A stretch of 5,318 bases of DNA from Candidatus Bathyarchaeota archaeon (lineage in GTDB: Archaea; Thermoproteota; Bathyarchaeia; TCS64): NCBI GenBank assembly GCA_016934355.1, contig JAFGTA010000220.1, positions 1 through 5,318 on the forward strand, in the 5' to 3' direction. Shown here piece after piece: positions 1 through 5,028 of this stretch. The stretch's first letter is position 1, and each line of letters opens with the position of its first letter. A program made the translations under genes and the position numbers. A model generated the notes under the pieces. That model saw only the letters and a list, made by a program, of their open reading frames with translations, made no database searches and was not told the origin of the DNA.

Positions 1-441
1 ACGGAGAAGACCGGGATGAGCGCCGCCGAGTACGCCGACGAGCACCTGTTCGGACCCCTCGGGATAACGGACTACGAGTGGAGAGCCGATTCCATGGGGC
101 GGAACTGGGGGTACAGCAGCCTCTACCTGAGGCCCCGGGACATGGCGAAGATCGGGTACCTGTTCCTCAACGAGGGGGAGTGGGACGGCGAGCAGCTGGT
201 TCCCGAGAGCTGGGTACGGGAGGCGACCCGCCACAGGATAGACGGGAACCTCAGGGACGGCTACGGCTACCAGTGGTGGGTGGACGACGACGGCTACTAC
301 CTCGCCATAGGCTACATGGGGCAGTTCATCTTCGTGATACCCGAGCACGACATAGTAGCGGTGTTCACCGGCGGCACCCCCGAGACCTTCGACTACAGTA
401 TAGGACTACCCGAGAGGTTCATCATTCCAGCGGCTCGGTAG
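1..441 (+). CDS. Beta-lactamase-family serine hydrolase, C-terminal fragment (5' end outside window)
   Basis: The frame is open from the first base, so the gene begins upstream; 146 residues are visible. They match the C-terminal part of the class C beta-lactamase / penicillin-binding-protein-like hydrolase family (Beta-lactamase, PF00144): a 'LFGPLGI' block near residue 21, 'LYLRPRDMAKIGYLFL' near 41-56, 'GYGYQWWV' near 88-95, and a closing 'GYMGQ...VIP' block at 104-115. In this family that last block occupies the position of the third active-site motif (HxG/KTG-like). The nucleophile motif SxxK and the YxN motif would lie upstream and are not seen. Family members act as esterases, D-amino peptidases or lactamases; which applies here cannot be told, and antibiotic resistance should not be assumed. 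A Met stands where many relatives have a second Gly (usual pattern GxGGQ). The stop overlaps the end of the convergent membrane-protein gene by 20 bp. Family assignment is firm; substrate is unknown. Confidence 0.88.
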   Translation, partial: TEKTGMSAAEYADEHLFGPLGITDYEWRADSMGRNWGYSSLYLRPRDMAKIGYLFLNEGEWDGEQLVPESWVREATRHRIDGNLRDGYGYQWWVDDDGYYLAIGYMGQFIFVIPEHDIVAVFTGGTPETFDYSIGLPERFIIPAAR

Positions 442-1054
442 CGTCAAGCGAATCGAATATCTGCTCGATGTACGCCTCCTCACGTATCCGCTTGAGGATG
501 TCGTGCCAGTAAAGCTGGCTACTAGACGTGAACATGGCGCCCATAACGCCTAACTCGGAAACGAAGACGCCCAACGCCTGTATCCCCACGGACTCCGAGG
601 CGGCGAAGAACGGGTGAATAGACTGGTAGGTGGTCAACACAACGCCGAAGGCTAGGACCACGTTCAACAGTATCATCACCCCGATGATCCAGAAACCCCA
701 CTTTGTGAATGCGTACTTGGTGACGTAGACACCGATTATGGCGACGCTGAGCAGCGCGTAGAGCCAGCCGAAGACGCCCCACGACCCGACAGGCAGCCTG
801 AGCAGGTTCACCGCGAGGAACAGCACCTGGGTTCCACAGTTCCAGAGGCTCAGGAAGTTGAACGGGTCGCCGCCGTCCCTCCAGAAGTATATCCAGCTGA
901 AGCAGACCACACCGGGGATGACGCCCACGGAGACCACCTTCAGGTAGACGTTGACGAACACGTTGAGGGGATTTAGATGGAACATGCAGATGTAGGCAGA
1001 TAGAACAACCAGCGACAGGAAGCCGATGAGCCTTCCCAGCTTAACTTTGTCCAC
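422..1054 (-). CDS. Six-helix integral membrane protein, family not recognised
   Basis: This 210-residue protein is very hydrophobic. Probable membrane segments by eye are residues 8-27, 36-58, 68-87 (weaker), 92-113, 120-142 and 156-178. A charged, probably cytosolic tail follows (about 182-210, 'DILKRIREEAYIEQ'). Polar features include a WRDGGDP loop at 58-64 and a single Cys pair in the first two segments (C23, C51). I recognise no catalytic motif or named family and assign no function. The start is GTG at 1054: reading upstream in frame, a TAG stop is met at 1078-1076 with no other start codon between. No Shine-Dalgarno precedes it, but a TATA-like element sits about 27 bases upstream, which fits a leaderless transcript. 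The 3' end overlaps the convergent serine hydrolase by 20 bp. GC content and codon use resemble the other GC-rich genes here, so it probably belongs to the resident genome. Confidence 0.8.
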   Translation of the reverse strand: MDKVKLGRLIGFLSLVVLSAYICMFHLNPLNVFVNVYLKVVSVGVIPGVVCFSWIYFWRDGGDPFNFLSLWNCGTQVLFLAVNLLRLPVGSWGVFGWLYALLSVAIIGVYVTKYAFTKWGFWIIGVMILLNVVLAFGVVLTTYQSIHPFFAASESVGIQALGVFVSELGVMGAMFTSSSQLYWHDILKRIREEAYIEQIFDSLDATEPLE

Positions 1055-1075
1055 GTAAAAAGGTTGACAAAGAGG

Positions 1076-1090
1076 CTAATAATACTTTAC
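1076..1090 (-). promoter_or_regulatory. Candidate archaeal TATA box for the membrane-protein gene
   Basis: On the minus strand this reads GTAAAGTATTATTAG, an AT-rich TATA-like element with a purine-rich 5' flank suggestive of a BRE. Its centre lies about 27 bases upstream of the forced GTG start at 1054, which is where transcription would begin under usual archaeal spacing. A leaderless message is therefore likely. The assignment rests on position and composition only. Confidence 0.42.
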
Positions 1091-1141
1091 CGATATGTCA
1101 GGTTATTGCATAACTAACTACACACAAAGCGGTCTTCACCT

Positions 1142-1178
1142 TTTTACATGCATTCATTAATACATACTACATGTAAAA
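1142..1178. repeat. Inverted repeat TTTTACATG / CATGTAAAA with 19-base spacer
   Basis: The left arm is 1142-1150 and the right arm 1170-1178; the nine bases are perfectly complementary, and the match stops on both sides. The centre-to-centre distance of 28 bases suits a protein-binding pair better than a tight hairpin. Chance is not excluded in such AT-rich DNA. It sits between the divergent promoters of the membrane-protein and methyltransferase genes. Confidence 0.35.
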
Positions 1179-1218
1179 TTAGGCTAACTTATCTAACATA
1201 GATGAAAATTGATTATCA

Positions 1219-1230
1219 ATTAATATATTA
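1219..1230 (+). promoter_or_regulatory. Candidate TATA box for the FkbM methyltransferase gene
   Basis: The run AATTAATATATTA around 1218-1230 is the strongest TATA-like match at suitable distance. Transcription would begin near 1251, giving a leader of about 26 bases before the ATG at 1277. The core TAATATATTA is itself a palindrome and could be read on either strand. Many other AT-rich runs nearby make the choice uncertain. Confidence 0.3.
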
Positions 1231-1276
1231 GTCCTTAGATACAAATAATTGTAATTATAATGGGAAACAGAGAATA

Positions 1277-2113
1277 ATGTTCTCAAAGTTCCGGTCTTTT
1301 TATGACACGATAATACGGTTTGGATGGAGTACAACTATTAAAATGGCGTTATATGATCTAGAACTAACTAAACAACGTGTACATTATCCATATACTCCGC
1401 TAGAAATTACTGTAGTAAAAGGAGCTTCCGATATATGGAGACGCATCGAAGAAAGAAATTCGGGAATAGACAGGAAAAAGTATATCGTTGAATTAGTGAG
1501 AGAGGGAGATATAATTTTAGATATCGGTGCTTGGATCGGAGACCTTACTTTCCTTTTTTCCTATTTAGTGGGAGAAAAGGGACAAGTTCATGCCTTCGAA
1601 CCGATGCCTCCATCATTTTCTGTGTTGCGAAAAAACACACAAATGAATCATATTTATAATATTCAACTGCATAACTTCGCGGTCTCAAACGTGATAGATG
1701 AAGTAACGTTGTACTCTCCCGCCTCAACAAGTGCACAGGCATCAATGAGAAAAAATCCGAATAACGATGAAAATGAATTATACATGTATAAATGTAAATG
1801 TACGACAATTGATGAATTCTGTAAAAGCCATCAAATTCAACCTAGTGGCATCAAAATCGATGTTCAAGGCGAAGAAGGAAACGTCTTCAAAGGTGCGGTG
1901 AATACGATCGAAAAACATCATCCATGGTGTCTTCTAGAGTATCATCCTAGCTTACTATCCGAATCTGAAAGAGATGATATCTGGACGTATATCAACAAGA
2001 AAGCAAAGAAAGTTGTCTACATAGATGGCGGTGAAGCAGGGTTATCGTATGGGGATCAGTGTCCTCAAGGTTTTCTACCTACAAGTAAAGCACATTTATG
2101 CATCTTTTTTTAA
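1277..2113 (+). CDS. FkbM-family SAM-dependent methyltransferase
   Basis: The 278-residue protein has the hallmarks of the FkbM family (Methyltransf_21, PF05050), a Rossmann-fold class I methyltransferase that usually O-methylates sugars or other small hydroxylated molecules. The SAM-binding motif I is ILDIGAWIG at residues 80-88. The acidic residue after strand 2, which contacts the SAM ribose in this fold, is E108 in 'HAFEP'. The family signature 'IKIDVQGEEG' spans 192-201, followed by 'FKGA' and 'LLEYHP' (219-224). An N-terminal extension of about 70 residues precedes the core. Length is normal and no frame break is seen. The ATG at 1277 has no clear Shine-Dalgarno. Composition is far more AT-rich than neighbours (20/60 G+C in 1321-1380, 18/60 in 1621-1680, against about 68% in the exporter), with mixed arginine codons, pointing to recent acquisition. 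No glycosyltransferase or sugar gene accompanies it, so its acceptor is unknown; a surface polysaccharide or glycolipid sugar is a guess from the family. Confidence 0.9.
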   Translation: MFSKFRSFYDTIIRFGWSTTIKMALYDLELTKQRVHYPYTPLEITVVKGASDIWRRIEERNSGIDRKKYIVELVREGDIILDIGAWIGDLTFLFSYLVGEKGQVHAFEPMPPSFSVLRKNTQMNHIYNIQLHNFAVSNVIDEVTLYSPASTSAQASMRKNPNNDENELYMYKCKCTTIDEFCKSHQIQPSGIKIDVQGEEGNVFKGAVNTIEKHHPWCLLEYHPSLLSESERDDIWTYINKKAKKVVYIDGGEAGLSYGDQCPQGFLPTSKAHLCIFF

Positions 2114-2124
2114 CTCACGTTTTC
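2104..2124 (+). terminator. Oligo-T terminator candidate after the FkbM gene
   Basis: Seven Ts at 2105-2111 run into the TAA stop, and a second short T-run follows at 2120-2123. Archaeal RNA polymerase can terminate at such T-rich tracts without a hairpin. No stable stem precedes them, so only the T-runs support this call. Confidence 0.35.
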
Positions 2125-2169
2125 ATCGCCGTATGAAGCAACTAGTTGGTTCTGGTTTGGTTACTCCCT

Positions 2170-2182
2170 CCCCACTAGGGGG
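2170..2182. repeat. Small inverted repeat CCCC-ACTA-GGGG
   Basis: A four-base stem (2170-2173 with 2178-2181) with a four-base loop lies within the last codons of the phosphatase remnant. It is next to a longer hairpin at 2189-2209. Weak alone; it is listed because the pair of stems lies right at the gene end. Confidence 0.25.
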
Positions 2183-2188
2183 TCAACC

Positions 2189-2209
2189 GCACCTAACCCG
2201 ATTAGGTGC
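2189..2209. repeat. Perfect 8-bp hairpin GCACCTAA / TTAGGTGC
   Basis: The arms 2189-2196 and 2202-2209 are exact complements around a five-base loop (CCCGA). The hairpin falls inside the C-terminal codons of the phosphatase remnant. No T-run follows on the minus strand, so it is not a canonical intrinsic terminator, but it could stabilise or end a transcript. Confidence 0.4.
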
Positions 2210-2568
2210 CGTGTGTCGTTGTGGCGCTCTATCTGCCTGATACCTGAGCCGGTCTCGCTTAGAACCGTAATCCCCGTGTTGTATGCGCGGAAGTTGACGT
2301 CGCTCAGCGTCTCTAGGGGGATTCTCAGCCACCACGAAACGATCTGGGTGATGGTGCCGCCATGGCACACCAATAAACAGGGCATATTGTGCCCCTCCAT
2401 CAACTCCTCCATGAAACCAGCCACCCTGTGCCCGAACGTTCTCCACGTCTCGGAGCCGGGGTAGGGCTGCCAGTCAAGCGTGGGCTTCTCGGTCTTCCTG
2501 AAGAGGTGCTGGACCTCGTGTCTACGCTTGCCCGTCGCTACGCCGTTGTTGAGCTCCCTTTGGACACG

Positions 2569-2576
2569 TTTTTAAT
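2569..2576 (+). promoter_or_regulatory. Candidate TATA box for the MFS exporter gene
   Basis: TTTTTAAT is the best TATA-like run upstream of the exporter; transcription would start near 2598, giving a leader of about 68 bases to the ATG at 2666. The box coincides with the point where the opposite-strand phosphatase frame breaks off, so the promoter was either brought in or created at that junction. Confidence 0.4.
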
Positions 2577-2604
2577 GGTGTACCCCGTTCTGATGCGGAG
2601 AGAC

Positions 2605-2617
2605 ATCAGAATCTGAT
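2605..2617. promoter_or_regulatory. Operator-like palindrome ATCAGA-A-TCTGAT
   Basis: A perfect 6+1+6 palindrome lies just downstream of the predicted exporter start site, a good position for a repressor. It overlaps the first of two TGATCA sites (2614-2619 and 2646-2651, 32 bp apart). A further inverted repeat GTTC-ACCA-GAAC lies at 2622-2633. No regulator gene is in the window, so the binding protein is unknown. Confidence 0.4.
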
Positions 2618-2665
2618 CAACGTTCACCAGAACATTCATGCCCGGTGATCAGGGGATATAGGCTC

Positions 2666-3946
2666 ATGGATACAGGCGAAGCGGGTACACGTGGCGGGGT
2701 CGGCTTCATCTCAAGGCAGATGGCGCCGTTCCTCACGGTGTTCACGGGGCAGGCTTTCAGCCTACTCGGAAGCAGGCTCGTGAACTTCACCCTCGTTTGG
2801 TGGCTCACAGCCAACACCGGCTCCGCGTCAGTCCTCGCCACGGCGACCATAATGATGCTGATCCCACAGATCGCGCTGGGTCCATTCGCCGGGGCGTTAG
2901 TGGACAGATGGGACAGGAGGCGGGTCATGATGGTCTCCGATAGCCTCGTAGCCCTAGCCGTCATCGTACTAGCGGTCCTATACTCGCGGGGCGTCGTCCA
3001 GGTATGGCACGTCTACGCCATCATGATGGTGCGCTCCGCGGGCAACGCGTTCCAGTGGCCAGCCATGCAGGCGTCCACCTCCCTCATGGTACCGGAAGAG
3101 CACCTGCCCCGGGTGGCTGGGCTCAACCAGTCTCTCTCTGGCATCGCCTCCATCGTCGCGCCGCCCCTCGGCGCGGTACTGCTGGAGGTCCTGCCTATCC
3201 CGTGGGTGCTGTCGCTTGACGTGATCACCGCCTTTTTCGCGGTTGGGCCGCTGTTCTTCATCAATGTGCCACGGCCGCAGAGAAGGCAGTCTGACGCCCG
3301 GACTGTCCTCGACGACATGAGGCAGGGATACAGATACGTCTGGGACTGGAAGGGGCTGAGGACGATACTGATGATCTCGCTGATTATCAACCTGATAACG
3401 AGTCCCGCGTTCAGCCTCCTGCCTCTACTCGTCACAGAGTACTTCAGGAAGGGGGCCCTAGAGCTGGCGCTGTTCCAGTCTGCGAGCGGCGTAGGGATGA
3501 TACTGGGTGGGCTCGCCCTCGGCGTCATCGGAGGCAGGAAACATGTGCTCGCAACGGCGTTCACGGGTATAGCCGTTGCCGGGCTCGCCATCGCAGGCAT
3601 CAGCCAGACGCCCAGCGACATGATCAACCTGGCCATCGCTGCCACCTTCGTCTTCGGGTTCACCAACTCGATAGCTAACAGTCTGTTCTTCGCGTTCCTT
3701 CAGTCCTATGTACCGCCTGATATGCAGGGCAGGGTGTTCACGTTACTCATGAGCATAAGCGGGGCGGTCGCTCCTCTGGGGCTCGCAGTGGCTGGCCCGG
3801 TTGCGGACGCCTTCGGGGTCAGGGTATGGTTCCTGGCGGGAGGAGCTGTTATGGTTGCCTCCAGCGTCTTCGCGGTCGTCTCGCCGTCGCTGAAGGAGCT
3901 GGAGCAGAAGATGATTGACGATGGGTCCGCGGACGCCTCGGGCTAG
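2666..3946 (+). CDS. MFS transporter, DHA3-type drug/macrolide exporter-like
   Basis: This is a complete major facilitator protein of 426 residues from the ATG at 2666 (433 from an in-frame GTG at 2645). It resembles the MFS_3/EntS and macrolide-efflux type group (DHA3), proton-driven exporters in the cytoplasmic membrane. Counting from the GTG, 'GPFAGALVDRWDRRRV' (79-94) is the motif A loop between helices 2 and 3; 'WPAMQASTSLMVPEEHLPR' (138-156) and 'YVPPDMQGRVFTL' (355-367) are typical matching loops of the two halves. About 12 helices can be drawn, with a long central charged loop (about 208-237). I prefer the ATG because AGGGG (2651-2655) lies ten bases upstream, whereas the GTG has no ribosome site and sits within a TGATCA palindrome. 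The gene appears monocistronic, with its own TATA-like box and operator-like palindromes. Its stop shares CTAG with the convergent cheW stop. Substrate cannot be inferred; drug, siderophore or small-metabolite export are all possible. Confidence 0.88.
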   Translation: MDTGEAGTRGGVGFISRQMAPFLTVFTGQAFSLLGSRLVNFTLVWWLTANTGSASVLATATIMMLIPQIALGPFAGALVDRWDRRRVMMVSDSLVALAVIVLAVLYSRGVVQVWHVYAIMMVRSAGNAFQWPAMQASTSLMVPEEHLPRVAGLNQSLSGIASIVAPPLGAVLLEVLPIPWVLSLDVITAFFAVGPLFFINVPRPQRRQSDARTVLDDMRQGYRYVWDWKGLRTILMISLIINLITSPAFSLLPLLVTEYFRKGALELALFQSASGVGMILGGLALGVIGGRKHVLATAFTGIAVAGLAIAGISQTPSDMINLAIAATFVFGFTNSIANSLFFAFLQSYVPPDMQGRVFTLLMSISGAVAPLGLAVAGPVADAFGVRVWFLAGGAVMVASSVFAVVSPSLKELEQKMIDDGSADASG

Positions 3947-4410
3947 GCGGTTACCATCATCTCGGCCATGGGGCTCATGTCGATGTTGGACGTCGCGTCG
4001 TTAACGATCTTGAGTAGGTCCAGCACCACAACGAGCTTGCCGTCCTGCTTGCCTATGCCGATGATGTAGTCCTGGCTCTGGTCCCTCACGAGGTTGTCCT
4101 GAATGTCCTCCTCCGGTATGTCTGAGACCTCTGTGACGGTGTCTACGACGACGCCGACGGTGGAGCTGTGGGTCTCGATCACTATGACCTTGTCGCGTCC
4201 ACCCCCCTCTCCGGAGAGGTTCAGCCTCTTGCTCAGGTCTAGGATTGTTATGATCTGACCTCTGAGGTTGGTGACCCCGTCGACGTAGGGGGGCGCCCCC
4301 GGGACCGGCGTCACCTTCTGGATGTCCCTGACCTCCTTCACCTGGCTGACCGGGACTCCGTACTCGACGTTGCCCACAGTAAAGTTCACTATCTGCTGGT
4401 CTTTACTCAC
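3943..4410 (-). CDS. cheW: Chemotaxis adaptor protein CheW
   Basis: The 155-residue protein is a full-length single CheW domain (PF01584), the adaptor linking the histidine kinase CheA to chemoreceptors in cytoplasmic signalling arrays. Visible signatures are 'QQIVNFTVGNVEYGVPVSQVKEV' at 5-27 (first beta-barrel), the highly conserved NLRG at 48-51 followed by 'IITILDLSKRL' (53-63), 'GVVVDTVTEV' (86-95) and the closing 'IIGIGKQDGKLVVVLDL' (116-132). NLRG is the receptor/kinase-contact region of the family. The C-terminal extension after 140 is Met-rich and not conserved. The start is GTG at 4410, and the family-typical N-terminus supports it. A TATA-like element near 4490-4498 would give a leader of about 56 bases containing two small palindromes. 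No cheA, cheY, receptor or archaellum genes lie in this window, so it is an orphan here. It ends tail to tail with the exporter, sharing four bases. Confidence 0.94.
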   Translation of the reverse strand: MSKDQQIVNFTVGNVEYGVPVSQVKEVRDIQKVTPVPGAPPYVDGVTNLRGQIITILDLSKRLNLSGEGGGRDKVIVIETHSSTVGVVVDTVTEVSDIPEEDIQDNLVRDQSQDYIIGIGKQDGKLVVVLDLLKIVNDATSNIDMSPMAEMMVTA

Positions 4411-4440
4411 GTCTGGTCACTTCGCTGCCTGTTCACACGC

Positions 4441-4468
4441 CACCGTCCCCCGGTGCCGTGCGTCGCAC
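4441..4468 (-). promoter_or_regulatory. Two small palindromes in the cheW leader
   Basis: CACCG-TCCCC-CGGTG occupies 4441-4455 and the 11-bp palindrome GTGCG-T-CGCAC 4458-4468. The second lies over the cheW start site predicted from the TATA-like box at 4490-4498. They could be operator or leader hairpins; nothing in the sequence decides between these. Confidence 0.3.
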
Positions 4469-4479
4469 TGATTCGCCCG

Positions 4480-4498
4480 CAGATTATCTGTATAAAGG
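4480..4498. promoter_or_regulatory. TATA-like box with abutting palindrome CAGAT-T-ATCTG
   Basis: TATAAAGG at 4491-4498 reads CCTTTATA on the minus strand and is the best cheW promoter; it would start RNA near 4467. The palindrome CAGATTATCTG at 4480-4490 directly abuts it, in the stretch between box and start site where a repressor would block transcription. The box also reads well on the plus strand, though it is rather far (about 95 bases) from the SnoaL-like start. Confidence 0.4.
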
Positions 4499-4518
4499 TT
4501 GTAGAGCCGTTTTCCAGC

Positions 4519-4560
4519 GTTAAATTATAGATACACGCTCTACCTCTCAGCAAGCTTATC
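4519..4560 (+). promoter_or_regulatory. Candidate promoters of the SnoaL-like gene
   Basis: Two AT-rich elements qualify. GTTAAATTATAG (4519-4530) would give a leader of about 35 bases. AAGCTTATC (4552-4560) sits about 30 bases before the ATG at 4587 and would give an almost leaderless message, like the zinc-ribbon gene. A 7-bp inverted repeat, GTAGAGC (4501-4507) and GCTCTAC (4537-4543), brackets the first element. Confidence 0.35.
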
Positions 4561-4586
4561 AGCCCCGGCTCCGATCCTCTGTCGTC

Positions 4587-4964
4587 ATGGAGATCAAAGA
4601 CGCAGTCGAGGAGTGGGTCCGGCTTTGGAACACCTACGACCTAGACGAAGTGAGGCGGCTCTTCCTGAACGACGGTAGGGTATCTTACTTCAGTTCGGAG
4701 AAGGAGGGGCTCATAAAGGGGATAGACGCCCTTGTGAGACACCACGAGGAGTTCGGCTTCGTGCATGGGGGTAAGGAGACCGGGAACAGGCTGTGGCTGG
4801 AGGGCGTGGACACGGAGGTCTTCGGAGACGCGGCAGCCGTTAAAGCCGACTGGCTGTTCCAGAGGAAGGGCACAGAGAAGGCTCAGCGGGGGCCTGTCAC
4901 CATCCTCTATGTCAAGCAGGGGGGAATCTGGCGCATAGCACACGCCCACTTCTCCAACTACTAA
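4587..4964 (+). CDS. SnoaL-like / NTF2-fold small protein
   Basis: The 125-residue protein has the pattern of the NTF2-like superfamily (SnoaL_3 / DUF4440 type), a small cone-shaped alpha+beta fold used by isomerases, hydrolases and ligand-binding proteins. Residues 1-29 form the opening helices ('AVEEWVRLWNTYDLDEVRRLF'), 30-38 the first strand region ('GRVSYFSS'), 43-55 the helix beginning 'IKGIDALVRHHEEF', and the tail 'GPVTILYVKQGGIWRIAHAHFSNY' (102-125) is the family's last strand pair. The closing 'IAHAHFS' is characteristic of SnoaL_3. The charged pocket candidates (D19, H52-H53, H119, H121) are visible but no specific catalytic set can be named. The ATG at 4587 has no Shine-Dalgarno and TATA-like elements at suitable distance. 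It is divergent from cheW and followed by its own T-run. Function is unknown; many relatives in microbes are uncharacterised. Confidence 0.82.
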   Translation: MEIKDAVEEWVRLWNTYDLDEVRRLFLNDGRVSYFSSEKEGLIKGIDALVRHHEEFGFVHGGKETGNRLWLEGVDTEVFGDAAAVKADWLFQRKGTEKAQRGPVTILYVKQGGIWRIAHAHFSNY

Positions 4965-4976
4965 CCCTTTTCACGG
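4965..4976 (+). terminator. Short T-run after the SnoaL-like gene
   Basis: CCCTTTTC begins two bases after the stop. Such a short pyrimidine/T stretch may serve as an archaeal terminator. There is no stem, and the next gene has its own TATA-like box. Confidence 0.2.
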
Positions 4977-4989
4977 TTCTTCAGCAAAG

Positions 4990-5003
4990 AGATTATATTT
5001 TAC
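4990..5003 (+). promoter_or_regulatory. Candidate TATA box for the zinc-ribbon gene
   Basis: The run TTATATTTTA (4993-5002), preceded by purine-rich CAAAGAG as a BRE-like flank, is one of the clearest archaeal-type boxes in the window. Its centre lies about 32 bases before the ATG at 5029, so the leader would be only about 5 bases. No Shine-Dalgarno is present, in keeping with near-leaderless translation. Confidence 0.55.
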
Positions 5004-5028
5004 TTTCCTCACTCCACGTTGAACAGAG

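Larger units (their letters stand above)
1055..1276. other. AT-rich divergent intergenic region
   Basis: These 222 bases separate the divergent membrane-protein and FkbM genes. Composition turns sharply AT-rich from about 1075 onward and stays so through the methyltransferase. No ORF or RNA gene is evident. The region holds several TATA-like runs, including the palindromic TAATATATTA at 1221-1230, and a 9-bp inverted repeat at 1142-1178. It probably carries both divergent promoters and one edge of an acquired segment. Confidence 0.6.
2161..2571 (-). pseudogene. Histidine phosphatase / phosphoglycerate mutase-like, N-terminally truncated remnant
   Basis: The minus-strand frame is open from 2571 down to the TAA at 2163-2161, 136 residues. 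It matches the C-terminal part of the histidine phosphatase superfamily (His_Phos_1, PF00300): 'RELNNGVATGK' (5-15) fits the region after the first domain half, 'PYPGSETW' (36-43) the conserved PxGES-like acid, 'LLVCHGG' (66-72) the second catalytic histidine (H70), and 'RHNDTRHL' the usual tail. The N-terminal block with the phospho-accepting RHG motif, normally 80 or more residues upstream, is absent. The frame meets a TAA at 2574-2572, and the next 70 bases, in any minus-strand frame, show no phosphatase-like sequence before the exporter start. The only start codon in frame is GTG at 2424, leaving 87 residues without the acceptor histidine. I therefore call a dead gene; its codon use resembles the resident GC-rich genes. 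A short independent product from 2424 is possible but would lack catalysis. Confidence 0.72.

Noticed and set aside
1..441. Antibiotic-resistance beta-lactamase
   Set aside because: Only the C-terminal family signature is visible. Most archaeal and environmental members are esterase/peptidase-like, and the catalytic motifs are outside the window.
78..512. Plus-strand open frame overlapping the serine hydrolase
   Set aside because: Arg/Pro/Gly-rich out-of-frame translation, with no family features; the in-frame hydrolase accounts for the sequence.
2139..2148. Palindrome CAACTAGTTG in the gap after the FkbM gene
   Set aside because: A 10-bp palindrome is expected by chance every kilobase or so, and it has no promoter or repeat context.
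1055..2160. Insertion sequence or integrated element around the FkbM gene
   Set aside because: I found no transposase or integrase fragment, terminal inverted repeats, target duplication or tRNA gene; only composition suggests transfer.
2389..2616. Plus-strand open frame over the phosphatase remnant
   Set aside because: It is the antisense of the phosphatase-like codons, shows no family features, and runs across the breakpoint; the minus-strand frame has clear family motifs.
2617..3666. Long minus-strand open frames inside the exporter gene (2617-2964 and 3013-3666)
   Set aside because: They are shadows of the MFS coding frame in GC-rich DNA. The plus frame has helices, motif A and a full family length.
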